Shown: positions 1 through 12,523, counted from the stretch's first letter. The stretch is 64,000 nucleotides of DNA from Pteria penguin (GCA_035048485.1 CM068586.1:32458849-32522848); one strand, 5' to 3'. Numbers and translations: made by a program. The notes: generated from the sequence alone by a model not told the origin.

Positions 1-1112
1 GAAAGACCAAGACTTTCTGTGAAGACACGATAGAAACGACAAGTTTTAACCATTCCAATAGTAGAGAGGTATACAAAATAGAGAAACTTGAGTCCCTTTG
101 CAGTTTGAGAAATAGAGTTTATCAGAATATTTTTTTGTGAAAAAAGAATAACTTGATATTGATTCGGCGCAAACCAACTGCACAAGAGATATACTGGCTT
201 ATAATAAATTTTGGCATATGTATTTCCTAATATGTATTCTCTGTTTATTAAAAGAGGAATTGAAGTTGTATATCTAGCTACTCATTACTCCTATGCCATA
301 ATTGGATATAACATTTAAATACTTATATCATTAAACGATACATGTTATACAATTATATTACATTTACATTTGTATCAAAATATTTTACAGGAGTAAAGAT
401 TAACTAGACATATAATCATACCCGTCGCAATAATACACCTTTAGTAATAAATAGGAGTTAAATATATGCAACTTAATGAAATACAATATGAAAAGATATT
501 GGTCCTATAATTCTACAATATAGAAAGAAATTACGAAGAACGCTCATGCAATACTTACACTGTTCACTTAAGAATACTGTATTGAAATACGAAGTACCAC
601 AGCATGATTGTGAATATATATGTCACTTTCATACCAGATGACACCACTATATCTAATTAATGACAAAGTGTGATACTATTCCACATTGTTTTGCTATAAT
701 GCTAGATCGAAAAAAGAAATAGATTTGTTAAAGAATGGAAGTCATACGTAATAAGATCACAATCTGTGCAATTCATTGTTGCAAACTTTAAAAATTCCTT
801 CACAGCTACTGTTATTTGAAGTTTAACCATGTGATTCGTTAGCAGCAGTGAATCTTAGAACTGATTCTGTATCCTGTAAAATTATTTGTTTTTGTGAGGT
901 CCATTTTGTGGATTTGTTATATTTTGTAAGTTCGTGGGGACATAATATGGGTCAAAAAATATAAAAAAAATAAAAAAAAATTAATTCTTACCTGCGAGCA
1001 ATACAGCTTTGCTGTCGTAATTACCCAGTTAAGAGGGTGAAAACTGATTAGATTTCAGTCCTATTGTAATAAAAGACCACATTAATTAGAGTTTTATTAT
1101 ATCAGTATCTTC
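1..1112. other. Non-coding, unit A left flank
   Basis: AT-rich sequence with no supportable gene. It is conserved in C (44,225-45,357) and, more diverged, in B (25,795-26,815). A run of A with occasional T near 960-985 differs in length between copies. Confidence 0.7.
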
Positions 1113-1420
1113 TTCTCCTCGCAAACACGTCAATCGTGCGGTAGCTGAAAAATTGAAAAATAAAAACTACATCTCTGAAAAAATCAGTTTACCAGACACC
1201 AGGGATTCAAAAGCTAATCGCGACGCTGCAGCTATACAACCAGCCCATTATGCTGTAGAGACACGTGTTACGACTTCAAAAAGAAAAAGGGGTCTTGAAG
1301 TAGTCTTGTTGCCGAGTAAATATATCCAAATTGGAAGTCAATAGTGGCGTGACAAATGCCGCTAAAAGATTTTTCATAGAAAGTGGACACCAAATTGCAG
1401 AAAAACTGTACGGAGCAGAT
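1113..1420 (+). pseudogene. Broken exon-like ORF, HTH-like segment (copy A)
   Basis: Counterpart of the longer open frame at 45,358-45,697. An acceptor-like sequence ending ATATCAG precedes an in-frame SSSPRKHVNRAVAEK stretch, so the frame may start as an internal exon; there is no ATG at the front. The shared tail contains a basic KRKRG and a segment NAAKRFFIESG. A has an extra G near 1,332 and one A fewer near 1,395 than C, so the frame ends early at about 1,343. The resemblance to helix-turn-helix segments of transposon-encoded proteins is from memory and weak. Confidence 0.4.
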
Positions 1421-4400
1421 CAGTGCGTGCGGACTAGGACAGCTTCCGGTTCGTTTATACCATTGATATTATAATATTATAACAGTTGAACATTGTAGAA
1501 AAATTTGAATTCTTGTTATAGTATTTTGATATATTTAATCTAGTTGAACTTTGTCATATTGGAAGGGTGGCAGCTATAGGGGAAGGGATAGATGAGAAAG
1601 TGAATGCGTGTAGTTGGGGAAGGGGGGGGGGGGGGTGTTAGTGGTAATTTTCTATGATGAAACAATATTTAAATGAGAGCATAAGGACATCTGACTTAGC
1701 CGTATAGGAAAAGTCATCACGGAAATAGAATGACGTCACAAAAACAAATGCAGTTGATGCATCGACTTAGGAATAATGTTATGTATAGTAATGTTAGTTA
1801 CTTAGGGTGGTCAATCGGTTTACAGGCCCATCTTCCCACTCAGCACATCTGCAGAACAAATAAAGGACTTAACATTAAAAAGATATGAATCGTATAGATT
1901 AAAGACCAACAATCTTTGAGAAAAATATGTTTTTGCAGGTCATCCACTCTTCGCTTCCCTTCCAAAATCACCACGGGAAATCCATTTATGCTTTGATATT
2001 AAGACAATGATGAATACAGTTGGGAACGGAAAGTTTGTTGAAATGGGGATATTATAAATAGAAGGATGATTTGCCGGAAAGGCTATTGTTACTAAATTTA
2101 ACCTGGAAAAGATTGTTAGCGGTGGTGGTAATATTGAAATCACACGTTTCGAAATGGCATGACCGTGTAAACTGCTGTTGGTATGTTCATGATGTGTATC
2201 ATGTTCTATCTAGTGCTTATTTTCATCGTTACAAACCACGATTATCTTCAATAGAGTTAATTCATATCTAAAATTCTACAAAGCAATAAGCAATGTTCAA
2301 TTTCTTATAGAAGACTTGCCAGATTACTATTTTATGAACCCGTTCAATTGCCAGACTTATCCAACCAGTTGCAGATGATCAAGCTGTATGACAAAGATCA
2401 CCACGGACATGCACTAAAAACATGATATTAGTGAAATAAACACAGAAAACGACATCACAAAAAAAGGGGGGAGGTGTGGTTTATACGTCTAGCTTTACGT
2501 ATGATAAATGTCGCCATTGATATGTAGAGGAAACAAAAATAGCCACATAAAAGACATTATGATATTCAATTCTATTCAATTCAATGATAACAAGAATGGC
2601 CTAAACTTTTCTGGAATACTGATTTTCATCCAAGGTCTAAATATCTTGCATATACAACCTCCTCAACCTTTATAGGTAGGGCCCAATCAAACATTTCTTT
2701 AAAAATTCAAAATATACCCAAATATATTTCCGAGTAAAATGTCCTCAAAAGAATCACATACTGCACCATGACTTACTAAGGTCGTTCAAAAACGACACAT
2801 TACCAATAATTATAGGCGTTAGCTGATCAATTTCCATTGATTTACCCGCATTACGGTAAACAAATGAAACAAAGAAAGGGATACATATAATCACAGAATT
2901 TTAAAAATATGACAAAGATATTGGAAAGTATCAGTTACTCCAAGGCATGACCATGTATAGAACTATTTCTGTTTTCTGCTAAGAATTAATCACTCAAATG
3001 TATGTAGAACACATGAAACACACACTGGTAGTGCGAGCGAGAGTATAATAAATATATAAAAAAAAACAAGAGTCGATAATTCAGTTAGACCTAATATAAT
3101 GAAAATAATTTTAAGTGTTTGAAGAGAGTTTCAACAAATTATGTCGCTCCAGTGATTTTCATCTCTGAACTTCAATGCTTGTAGAACACATTAATTACCA
3201 TATTCATGTCATAACGAAACCCCAAAACTAGCCAGGGACATAGATTAACACGTGAGAGAGAGACTGCGTGTGGAAAAAAGTTAACAAGTATAGCATAAGC
3301 CATGTATGCTTATTTGAAACATAGATAGTGTTGAATACTCGAAATAATACATAGTACATATTTAATATTATAGAAAGGCTATTTTGGTAGTTTTGTACTT
3401 TAGTGTAAAGTCATAATGATCAAACAAGGCATTGTTAAGTTGTGTATATATTGATAAAACTTATACATCCTAATCATCAACCACATGATACCACGCTACT
3501 GTACTAACCTGAACATAAAACGTATCATCATTACTTCAACTCAGTTATTGAATTTATTGCAGCAACATCTGACAATTTACACATTAATATTCCACATATA
3601 TGAATAATAAAGAAAATTCTGTCAATTAGGAAAACTGGGCTTATAATTGATATTGAACAAGAGAAATCCACTGTCTTTGTCATGCACTTCAAACGCGTTG
3701 AGTCATAGTGAGAGATTTGATTGATAAATGACGGCTGTCGTATCCTGTTACATCATTTATACTTCGAGATGTAATGCTTTATTTAAAGAAAGTCGAGAAA
3801 TACATGTAGTAGATTTTATCATTTATACTCCAAACCCTTTTAGCATCGCATAATAAACATGTTTACATGTCTGTTCTTTGGAAACAACATGACGTCATAT
3901 TTAGACATGTTCGCATCGCCTACATGCTAATTATTGTAATTAATTAATTAAATTGTCAACTACGGTCCATGTTTATTTCATCGAGAACGTATTTTGTCAA
4001 ATACTGCCACTCAGTGATGGACGAAAATGTAGAAGAAATAAAGATGACTAACTCTCATGGACACGTCATGATCTGCGGCGTGATGTGGTTACGGAGTAAT
4101 ACTATACATTAACGCAACATGGCGGTCAACCGTGGCCCATATTTTAATCTACTCTGAGGGCGTTTAACAAAAGAGTGGAGGAGATAACTTTTCTGTTCCA
4201 GAATATCACAAGCAAAGTACCCCAGATATGATGAGAAGACAATTAGACAGATTGGTATTTAATAGTAGACTATAACTGAAATGGTCTACTGACCTGAAAT
4301 AACAATCCTTTCCAGTATAAGACATATTTTATATGCATTGTAGTTCTAGTTTAGATTAGGAAATCTGCAAGTGAGTAAATCGTACACAGCTGATTTATTA

Positions 4401-4569
4401 TATTAAAGGGCACGTGAAACGTTATTTTTTTCAAGTTAAATCCTTCTGTGTCTCCTAATAAATGCCAAAATCGAATTAAAATATCACGTTTTATCCGTAG
4501 TTCTCTCCTGACATGTGACAATAGATTTTGCGCGAAAGGTGATGACGTCAGAAAAGTGATAGAGCAAAC
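1421..4569. other. Non-coding stretch, unit A
   Basis: No gene seen. It holds a 14-base G run at 1,622-1,635, shortened in C. At 1,800-1,850 there is an inverted relative of the dispersed repeat seen at 5,280-5,600 (word TTTACAGGCCCATCTTCCCACTC). The copy in C carries an extra repeat at the point equal to A 3,409. Confidence 0.65.
4543..4550 (+). promoter_or_regulatory. CRE-like TGACGTCA palindrome upstream of short ORF
   Basis: A perfect TGACGTCA lies 19 bases upstream of the ATG at 4,570. It is conserved in C at 49,019-49,026. An E-box CACGTG lies at 4,411-4,416. Both match known CREB/ATF and bHLH consensus words. A role here is inference only. Confidence 0.3.
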
Positions 4570-4728
4570 ATGGCTGACATAGACGAGTGCAGCATCTGCA
4601 GCGACCAAAGCTTTGATGTCGAAGTTTATGAAACATTCTCGCAGGGGGAGAACAGTAATTACCATGGAGAGGACTTCTTGGTGTCTGTACATATCAATTT
4701 GAGCCTCTTTGATTTAAAAAGGACATGA
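4570..4728 (+). CDS. Short acidic ORF, 52 codons (copy A)
   Basis: Open frame starting MADIDECSICSDQS and ending DLKRT, with a good start context (AACATGG). The same ORF is intact in C (49,046-49,204) with five amino-acid changes. It is Ser/Asp/Glu-rich at the front, like first exons of some transposon-encoded or nuclear proteins in invertebrates; that comparison is from memory and weak. No domain can be named. It may be a first exon, a small protein or chance. The opposite strand is also open here, which is probably a shadow. Confidence 0.3.
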   Translation: MADIDECSICSDQSFDVEVYETFSQGENSNYHGEDFLVSVHINLSLFDLKRT

Positions 4729-6106
4729 CCAACGTTCAAGGAACATAGGATGCTACAATTTGAGTTACATGTACAACAACCAGCAACAGGTCGACTTTAG
4801 ATATCACTGTCTTTTAAACTTTATACACTGTTAAAATAGGAGTACTAGATCTACAGTGCAGTTGTATGGAGTTGATGAAGCCAGATTGCTGCTAGCTAAT
4901 TTAGAAAAGTGTGAGGCAACACGGGGGATGGGGTTACGTTAAGACTGTATGACTACAGTACAGGATAAAGAGATATATAAAATACAACGCCGTGCAAAAC
5001 AAAGGTTCCCGTAGGTCTTGTATTAGGTCCCTCTACAATCCAATACAATAGGGCGGTGGGGACTCTATGCCGGGTCTTGTCCAAACCTTTTCAGAGGAAA
5101 CAAAGCCCTTATCTCGTCCCCTCTGACTGCTCGGGACTCATATTGATCAAGGATTTGATCTCGCTTACAGACGAGCAGAACACGGTTTACTTATGTTGAT
5201 GTCGCCTTACATATTGTTGATAGCAAAATATTTTTCTATAAACGTTTCGTTTATAAAACATTTTTATGACCCCCCAGTCTTGAGAAAGCTGTTGATCTCT
5301 GTTCTCTATATGGAGATTATTTGTAAATTTTCATATATGTGTCTTTTGATTGTGCTGCTTTTGCGGTGAGTGGGAAGGTGGGCGTCCGTAAACCGGTAAC
5401 CACACCAATTTAGTGACGTTTGTTACTTCAATTTACCATCCTAAATCGGTATCGGATCCGCATCGCAATGGAATATTTTTGTAATGTCGTTTTCCCGTGT
5501 ATATTGTACTATTATCATTTCATGTGTGCATGTCCTTGGTGTTTTGTTTCATACAGATTTGTCAGATGTCTTCTGCTCTCTCTCTAATAATATGTTGCAC
5601 GTATAACTGAGTTACATTGTTACTTAATTTAATGAACTGCCATGCAAAAATATTGATAACTCAACAAACAAAAATATGTACCATTTGCTACAGCTTTTTT
5701 CTGGTCTGGTAAACTTGCTACAGAGTGGTGGTGGAGCCAAATTGCTAATCTGATGGCCTCATGTTGCAGCTTTTATACAGAACTGGCAATACCAATTTGG
5801 AACTTTTATTTCTCACAATGGTGAAGTGATTGTAGTTTAATAAACGACTAAACGACTCGAAGTGAAAATGAAAGTAGAAAATTTATATGTTGACATCGCT
5901 TTGTCTCGTATCTTTTCGAACTTGTAGTTCTGTTCATATGTCTAAATGAAGACGTCTGCATCGGTATATGTCATAAATGTTCGTTTAAACGCGCCTGAGA
6001 TTTTGGAAAAATAAATTTCTCAAGCATCCAGATTTTCACTGTAGGAAAACAAAGAGGATATGTATAATAGAACAAGCATTCTGAAAGTATTACTTAAGCA
6101 ATACTA
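4729..6106. other. Non-coding stretch with dispersed repeat
   Basis: No gene seen. It includes the dispersed repeat at 5,280-5,600. About 36 bases near 5,572-5,607 (CTCTCTCTAATAA region) are missing from C at 50,041. Confidence 0.6.
5280..5600 (+). repeat. Dispersed short repeat R1 (copy A)
   Basis: Core word GTGAGTGGGAAGGTGGGC followed by CGTAAACCGGTAACCAC and, further on, AATATTTTTGTAATGT. Related copies lie at 49,745-50,045 (the C orthologue), 47,608-47,872 (C-specific insertion) and 44,094-44,205 (tail only). Inverted partial copies are at 1,800-1,850 and 46,064-46,110. No coding potential is visible. It is probably a non-autonomous element; its class is unresolved. Confidence 0.7.
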
Positions 6107-6794
6107 AGTCCCCTACCGGCAAATGGAAAACAAAATCCCCCCCCCCCCCCCCCCCCCAAACACAAACACACACCTACACACACACACAACATACTTTCAG
6201 GCTGCCAGCAAGTTAAGTATTTGATCACAATCTTTAAAGAAATTTTCTTATTCGAAGGGCCTTAATTCCGTCAAACATCAGTGGACCGTAACGAAACTCG
6301 AAATTGATCTGTAACTCATGGTGGTATACTCACACACCAAAAATTGGATGAATATCTACAGGCGTTTAGAAAAAAAAGTCCGGAAAACTGCCATTTTAAA
6401 GAAATTTTCTAATTCCAAGGACCGTAATTCCGTCAAAAATCAGTAGACCGAAACGGAACTCGTTCTTGATCTGTAACTCATGGTGCTAAACTCACACACC
6501 AAAAATTGGATGAATATTTACAAGCGTTTAGAAAAAAAAATCCGGAAAACTGCCATTTTAAAGAAATTTTCTAATTCCAAGGGCCGTAATTCCGTCAAAA
6601 ATCAGTGGACCGTAACGAAACTCGAACTTGATCTGTAACTCATGGTGCTAGACACACACCAAAAAAAAAAATTGGATTAATATCTGCAAGCGTTTAGAAA
6701 AAAAAGTCCGGAAAACGTGTGTGACTGACAGAATGACGGACAGACGGACGGAGTGCAAACCTATAGTTTCCGTCGGTGATGCCGGTAGGGGACT
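6107..6794. mobile_element. Non-autonomous TIR element with internal 160-bp repeats
   Basis: The ends form a perfect 15-bp inverted repeat: AGTCCCCTACCGGCA at 6,107-6,121 and its complement at 6,780-6,794. Between them lie about three tandem units of roughly 162 bp (starting near 6,234, 6,395 and 6,557; words CCGTAATTCCGTC, TTGATCTGTAACTCATGG, GCGTTTAGAAAA) and a GACGGACAGACGGACGG tail. A 21-base C run (6,137-6,157) and a CA-rich stretch sit inside the left end. No ORF is present. I recall this repeat type as common in mollusc genomes. The C copy has four units and lacks the left inverted repeat. Confidence 0.75.
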
Positions 6795-9191
6795 GATAAT
6801 TATTTCTCAAGCAGTGAAGCCCAAAGTCTTTCCTTAAAACACATAAGATACAATTTTAAGAAAACTTTAAATAATTTTTTGTATCACAATATATCGAAGA
6901 ATAAATAAGTTAGAAATTACACTTTATAGTTAACAAACTCTGAAAATTACACCGGTTTATCACAAGTACTTTACATGGACAAAATCGCATTTATATACCC
7001 TTTTCAGCAAATCAGAATGCAGTTCCATGACTGTATAACTTAATCATATATGCATAAAAATTGGGGTTTTGTTTCTAGATATTTCCTACTCTGTGTACCA
7101 CAAGTATTATGAAAAAAGATAAAAACATTGATTATAAGTCATATTATTTCAACCCTAACTCTTAAACTTGACGAAGAATGTTTTTTAACTATGATGAAAA
7201 TGGCCAAATTTCCAAGGTCATTTTTTCTAAAAATAAATACTAGAATTCGTATTTATGTAAAAACTTATTTAAAATGGTTACTTATAAGGATATTTGAAGG
7301 TGTTTTGATTGTATGACAAAACTTTAGCTCTGTAAAAAAAAAACAAAAAAAAAACACACCTTTTTATCTAAATCAGGGGTAGATAACTCTTTTTAAAGAG
7401 TGTGAAAAAGGGCAGATAACTCCTTTTAAGGAGTGTGAAAAAAAAGAAAAATATCAAATTCTATTTAATTTTCACAGTATAGGTTAAATTTTTTTTTATT
7501 AATCAACTATATGTATTATATTCATTATATATATATAAAAAAAAACCCAAAAAAAACTTTGATTATAAGTGTTATCACCTCAAATATAAACTCTAACGAA
7601 AATACAAAATATCGTTAAGTTTAGTTGATTTCAATTCCTGTTCTTTACGTCTCCTTCATGATAATTCTTCACAATGTCTTGTAAACAGGAAACCTGATAA
7701 TAAGTTTTTACCCGTCATTATTATGAATACTCATTTATTAAGATCGCTTACTAATATCTGGAAACATGACAAAAGGTATTAAATGAAGGTGACATTTGCT
7801 GGGTCAAACAGCCGGTAAAGGTGATATTACGCAATAATTGATTCGCACGGGTGACAAGTGATCGCCCTAGACGACGTTGCTGATCTAGATGGGGAGATTA
7901 CTGGTGACAGACCCCACCTTGCCTCGGCAGATGAGCCAATGCCTTCATGCTCTCTCCCTAGATAGATAGTGGGCGCGGCATCTGGCACTAACTTTCACCA
8001 TAAATTCCATTCATTGGTAACGGGGTAACACTTTAAATAAAAAATGTTTCCATTGCCTTCTAATTGGGGTGTTTTAGGAAGGAGTTGCAGTGAAACACTA
8101 TCTTGGTACGAACTTGTTCAGTTAGCAGCACAACAATACTTTTCTTTCTTGACAGATTTGGAGATTTTTTCTTTCGGCATTATTAATAATCTTATATCAT
8201 GGCTCCATTTAACTATGTCTTCCACTCCTTTGATGGCACCTCCGGTAAAACATCCAAACACATGTTTATTTTCACGTGTGCTGTTTATATAAATGAGTTT
8301 TCCATTGTTTGGGGACACATATCAACCTCGTGGTTTTCGCATTTTAAAAGGCTTTGTATTTTGATTTATACAGAAAAAAAAAAGAAAGAAAAAGACATTT
8401 AACATGACCTTTAAAAAGTAACACGTGTATAAGTTTGTGGTCAATGAGGCCTATACATATTTGCATGACGTAAGATGATCTGGGATAGTTGCTTGATTAT
8501 AGTCAGTATAGTATCTGTCATGTGTGATTCAAATAGTAATAGGGTAAAACGCAGGAGTTAACTGGAACGCAAAAATATGTTTCTGTCAATCGTATTCATC
8601 ACAACAGAGTGGTAGTGCTTTCACATCTTAGTAAAGGGTTGCATTGAAATATCTGAGATACCGATTCAATTTCTAGAACCCAAAGTCCAAACAACAAGAC
8701 AAAATATACATTATCCAGGCAATCATGGATCCCTGTTAAAACAAGATCAGGTGCCATGGATGAGTAAGCATCCCCTACCGATCGGTCACACCCGCCGTGA
8801 TGCCGTAAGTGTATGCGAATTAGTACTATTCGCAGTAAGAGATGTAGGAAACAGTACGGCCGTAGTCACAATTAGTATATGACATGATCACGGGTTTAAA
8901 GCTGATGTACGTACCATCGGGTATGTGTATCCCCAACATGGTGACAGAGGACACCAGTTCGTTTGTTTTTATCCTTTAATATCGGTAAATTGCCCATATC
9001 CTGTTGCTTTCAACTTTAACATTACGTATGTCTTATTGCTCTCCACTTCGCAAATGAACACAAGGATGCAGATAAAACGATATTTCTCGACAGAATCAAA
9101 ACCACGATGATGTAGGTACTAGTATTGTTTGATGTACGTATCAAAATATCTTTGCTGAAATTAGATGTAGGTACCGGTCACAACATGTTCC
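6795..9191. other. Non-coding stretch, unit A
   Basis: No gene I can support. It includes the palindromic AGATAACTC pair (7,380-7,440), poly-A runs near 7,335-7,355 and an AT microsatellite near 7,525. Region 8,044-8,400 is open in three frames on two strands, with no recognisable domain in any. Confidence 0.6.
7380..7440. repeat. Two tandem AGATAACTC palindrome units
   Basis: Two units 33 bases apart, each with AGATAACTC followed by a perfect palindrome: ACTCTTTTTAAAGAGT (7,386-7,401) and ACTCCTTTTAAGGAGT (7,419-7,434). The units differ by a paired T-A to C-G change that keeps the palindrome. The same pair is in C near 51,949-52,000. AGATAACTC-type motifs are recurrent in mollusc transcripts and repeats. 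Confidence 0.65.
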
Positions 9192-9598
9192 ATGTACAAA
9201 AAGCACTGTTTGATGTCCCTCTACTCTTCACGTGTGAGGGTATATCTCTACTATGTCTGTGGGGTTGCCGCGACAGATGATGATGCAATACTTAAACATT
9301 CGTTAACCTGTGATTTGACAAATCAGCGGGAAAATTTCTGTTTGCTACGGAAGGTTTTTTTAATGAAACATATGAAACGATTGTGTTCAAAAGTGTAAGT
9401 TTAAAATTCCCACTGTTGACCTAAAGGAACTTGTACGAAAAAGTTCTAATAGCTATTTGAATATGCATATCAAATATGAGGTCCTTGTTTTATGTTTCAA
9501 AAGCTATGGCCAGGCAGACGGAACAAAAACCATATGCCATGATCATCTGACCCGGGAACATAGAAAAGGACTCATGACAACGATGTTACCTATGTAAT
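9192..9598 (+). pseudogene. Frameshifted relative of the 135-codon ORF (copy A)
   Basis: Aligned to the open frame at 53,736-54,143. A has seven T where C has eight in the run near 9,355-9,361, and three T where C has four near 9,400. The frame therefore stops after 68 codons. No domain is recognised. Either A decayed or the C frame is open by chance. Confidence 0.3.
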
Positions 9599-9815
9599 CT
9601 CATAAATAAACTGCACAATGATTTTGTACATGTGAGAATTCAAATGGGTTGTCATGGCAAAAGTAATGCAGCATTTCATGAAACCAGACAGTGCCCACAG
9701 ATGTCACCCATGTCAACCTCCGTGTATTCCTACGCGCATCGTCTGCATTGTTTAAGTAAACAAACATAGCGGATCAAAACTTCAAAGTCAGCGATATCGT
9801 GGATACTGATACCGA

Positions 9816-9892
9816 TTATAAAGGGAAAATATTAGATATAACAAAACCAAACATTATAAAGGGAAAATATTAGATATAACAAAACCAAACAT
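9816..9892. repeat. 38-bp tandem duplication
   Basis: The segment beginning ATTATAAAGGGAAAATAT and ending ACAAAACCAAAC occurs twice in direct succession. It is also doubled in C (about 54,354-54,430), so it predates the A/C split. Confidence 0.85.
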
Positions 9893-9989
9893 TTGATGGA
9901 GAAAAACACATGCGTGCTTAGCACCAGTTTGTTAAAGCTTTGCCTGATAATGATTTTGATGAGTTGCGAAATCTTCTCCCCTGTGATGA

Positions 9990-10790
9990 AAATCAATGTT
10001 TACCAACTATGAGTCTACTACAAACATTCCCATTGAAGATTCATTTAATGTTTATAATCTAGAATTAATTAGGAAGTTTAGATGTACAACAAATACAGAC
10101 ATCAAGATTTGACAAATTTTGACAGCTTCATAAAAGAAAATGAAAACAAGAACACCAAACGTAAAATTCTGTCACAATACATTGCTCCGGGAATTTTTGA
10201 CGATGAATAATGAAGGCAGAAAGGTATGTGATATACCTCTAGAGGAACTGGATATTTGTCATTTTGTGTGTGTGCGTGTGCGTGTGTGTGTGTGTGAGAG
10301 ACAACAGGATGGCCGAGAATACGAGTTGAGGTTTCAAACGGAAATTCCGAAAACAAGGGTACTGTGAAAGTATTGTCTCGTCGAATAAATTATATAAGAT
10401 ACGGGAAGCCCTCCACAGTATGCAAAAGGATTTAAAGAAGTGTGGTCTTGGAAATAAAGGGAAATCAAGAGACAGGATCACAGACACCGAGTTAGATATT
10501 TTGTTTGAGAGCGGTGAACTCGAAGCGTCTTCGCCAAACAGTTTACTGAATAAGTTATGGTTTTATTATACTTTACTGTTTGGAATAAGGGGTGGCGCCG
10601 AGGAGCATCGTGCGCTTAGATGTTGCAACGTCTGCCTTGGTTGGAGTGAAACTGGGAAAACTGAAGTACAATGAGCGCCAAACAAAAACTAGCACCGGCG
10701 CAGATATATCACGCATACAGTACGTAAATAAAAGAAAGTACAGGTAATATGAATACGAAAGCGTGGAAGTCAAGGCAAATACACGGTACT
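9990..10790 (+). pseudogene. Decayed KIAA1958/Crypton-type coding sequence (copy A)
   Basis: Several short frames in order on the plus strand read like one gene: NIPIEDSFNVYNLELIRKF (about 10,026), FIKENENKNTKRK (about 10,128), LREFLTMNNEGRKVCDIPL (about 10,184), then 10,390-10,674 with LHSMQKDLKKCGLGNKGKSR, TDTELDILFESGEL and LWFYYTLLFGIRGGAEEHR. This order (ENKNTKRK, REFL, IP-EL, LFG-RG-EEH, then NERQTKT) is what I recall of KIAA1958/ZMYM-type DUF3504 proteins, which derive from Crypton tyrosine recombinases. The frame shifts repeatedly, and a TG repeat (about 10,262-10,298) interrupts it. C has the same breaks. Confidence 0.65.
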
Positions 10791-10799
10791 GCAAAAAAA

Positions 10800-11300
10800 A
10801 AAAAAATAATAATAATTAAAGTTACATTCTGGAGCTATCTACACCATTAGCATGCAACTTCAAAACCGAATCAGTACATGTACCCTACTCGTTAGCTTGA
10901 AAGTACATGTATTACATGTACCTACCTTTGAGTTCTTCGAATTCGCATTTTTACAACAGAGGAAAATATTCCAATATTATTACTTTACCTTTTATTCTAA
11001 ATGTTTATTTCGTAGACCAAATTTGTAAATCTATGGATGTCTTCGAGCGTGCGGACAGTGCATTTTTCGGAACTGCTGTCCTCAGAAATATTCGGACCAT
11101 AAGCATTTGTTTACAAATAACGATATTTGGAGAGGGACTGGGTCTGTCGGGGAGGGGATTAACGATACAGAGACGCGAGTTTCTCCTTTTTTTTGTATTA
11201 AGTGAAGTCGAGTTTTTCACTTTTGTGCAGATTCGGGTCATAGAGCTTCAATACCGTATTTATTTTTGTGCTCTCTTCATTCTATAACTTTTGTGAAACA
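10800..11300. other. Non-coding stretch
   Basis: Begins with a poly-A/AAT run (10,792-10,816). Region 10,907-11,287 is open on both strands, but I recognise no domain and do not call it. Confidence 0.55.
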
Positions 11301-11490
11301 AACCGTTTATTAATTAGCAGCATAGCTCTGTCCTTCGATTACTTATTTGGCTCACTTTTTTCGGCCATTTTGGTTTCATCTCTGTTCCTCAAATATTTAT
11401 ATACTTTTAGAAATCCAATCATGGGTGATATGAGCATCACTGAAAAAAAGCAAGCTGTCGAAATGCGCATCTAGTGCACAAATACATGAT
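11300..11490 (+). repeat. Satellite monomer fragment (copy A)
   Basis: Part of the roughly 350-bp monomer: CATAGCTCTGTCCTTCGATT, then TTTGGCTCAC, ATGAGCATCACTGAA, and the core GTCGAAATGCGCATCTAGTG. Orthologous fragment in C at 55,840-56,010; other monomers are in unit B. Confidence 0.8.
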
Positions 11491-12490
11491 GTAATATATC
11501 TTTCTTACAACACAAAAACGATTTGAATAAAAAGGCCAAAGGCGACGGTTTTTCTTTTTCCTTCCCCTTTATTTTTCTTTTCCCCTTGCTTTTGATTATC
11601 ATTTAAAAATTCTCATTTTAAACACTGGGCAAATGAGCTTTATATTATTTTAGATTTAACTGTTGGAATAATTTTACAGGAGTTGCGGTCCTTGACAAAA
11701 AGAATAAAAATTGTCACAGGGGCTGCATTGTTGGTTCTATACAATATTACTACAGCGGGGAAATATGTTTTATAAGCATTCCCTTGTCATGCTTCTGCAA
11801 GGTAATCGTATATTCATATAAAGGATGAAATAAAATGGAAAAACTCTAGTCCCCGAGGGACACATTATGCCGTCTGTGGTACCTTTTTTAGTAAAGTGTA
11901 AATTCATTTTTGTAAATGATTTTCATTCAAACTTAAGGCTTAATGTAAGATTCATAGGGGCAGAAGACAAGTGCAAAAAGAGTGTGTTGCAGTGGAACAT
12001 TTGATTCCTAACTTTAAAGCGTGCCGGGCGCAAGTAGGTCTGTGCCCCCCACTCCCATTCCGTATCGTAAAAAGTTTGATACATTAAAATTTTCAATAAA
12101 CAATAAATAAATAAAAGAATAATAATAATGATAATATGTGTTCTTAGAAAATCAAAACTTCATAATTAAGAAATATCGAACCACAAAGAAACGTTAGGTA
12201 AAAGAGAACCATAGGAAACAACTCGAACAAGCATTAACGTTGTTTGTGATGTAGAAACTATACATGTCCTTTAAATAAATCTCATAAAAGTCAAATTGAT
12301 TTCGACATGCATCAACAACTATGTAGTATCAAGGACGTGTGTCTTAACCACATAACCTAAGTGACGGGTGTCCCTTCAATTGATCGTTTTCAGTCGATGC
12401 CGCAACTACATTTCAATCGAACATTTTATATCTTTCATATATATTCTATACATGGAAATTTTCCTAATGCAGCTGAGTCAAATGTCTTCT

Positions 12491-12523
<33 letters not shown>

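Noticed and set aside
4351..4692. Minus-strand 113-codon frame
   Set aside because: Lies opposite the acidic ORF and its upstream region; no domain, and the C copy ends differently. Treated as a shadow.
8044..8402. Three overlapping open frames on both strands
   Set aside because: No recognisable domain, no frame favoured by A/C differences; probably chance.
10102..10487. Frames rich in HTHTHT or CVCVRV
   Set aside because: Produced by the TG/CA microsatellite.
10907..11287. 126-codon plus-strand frame
   Set aside because: Also open on the other strand, shortened by one base change in C, no domain.
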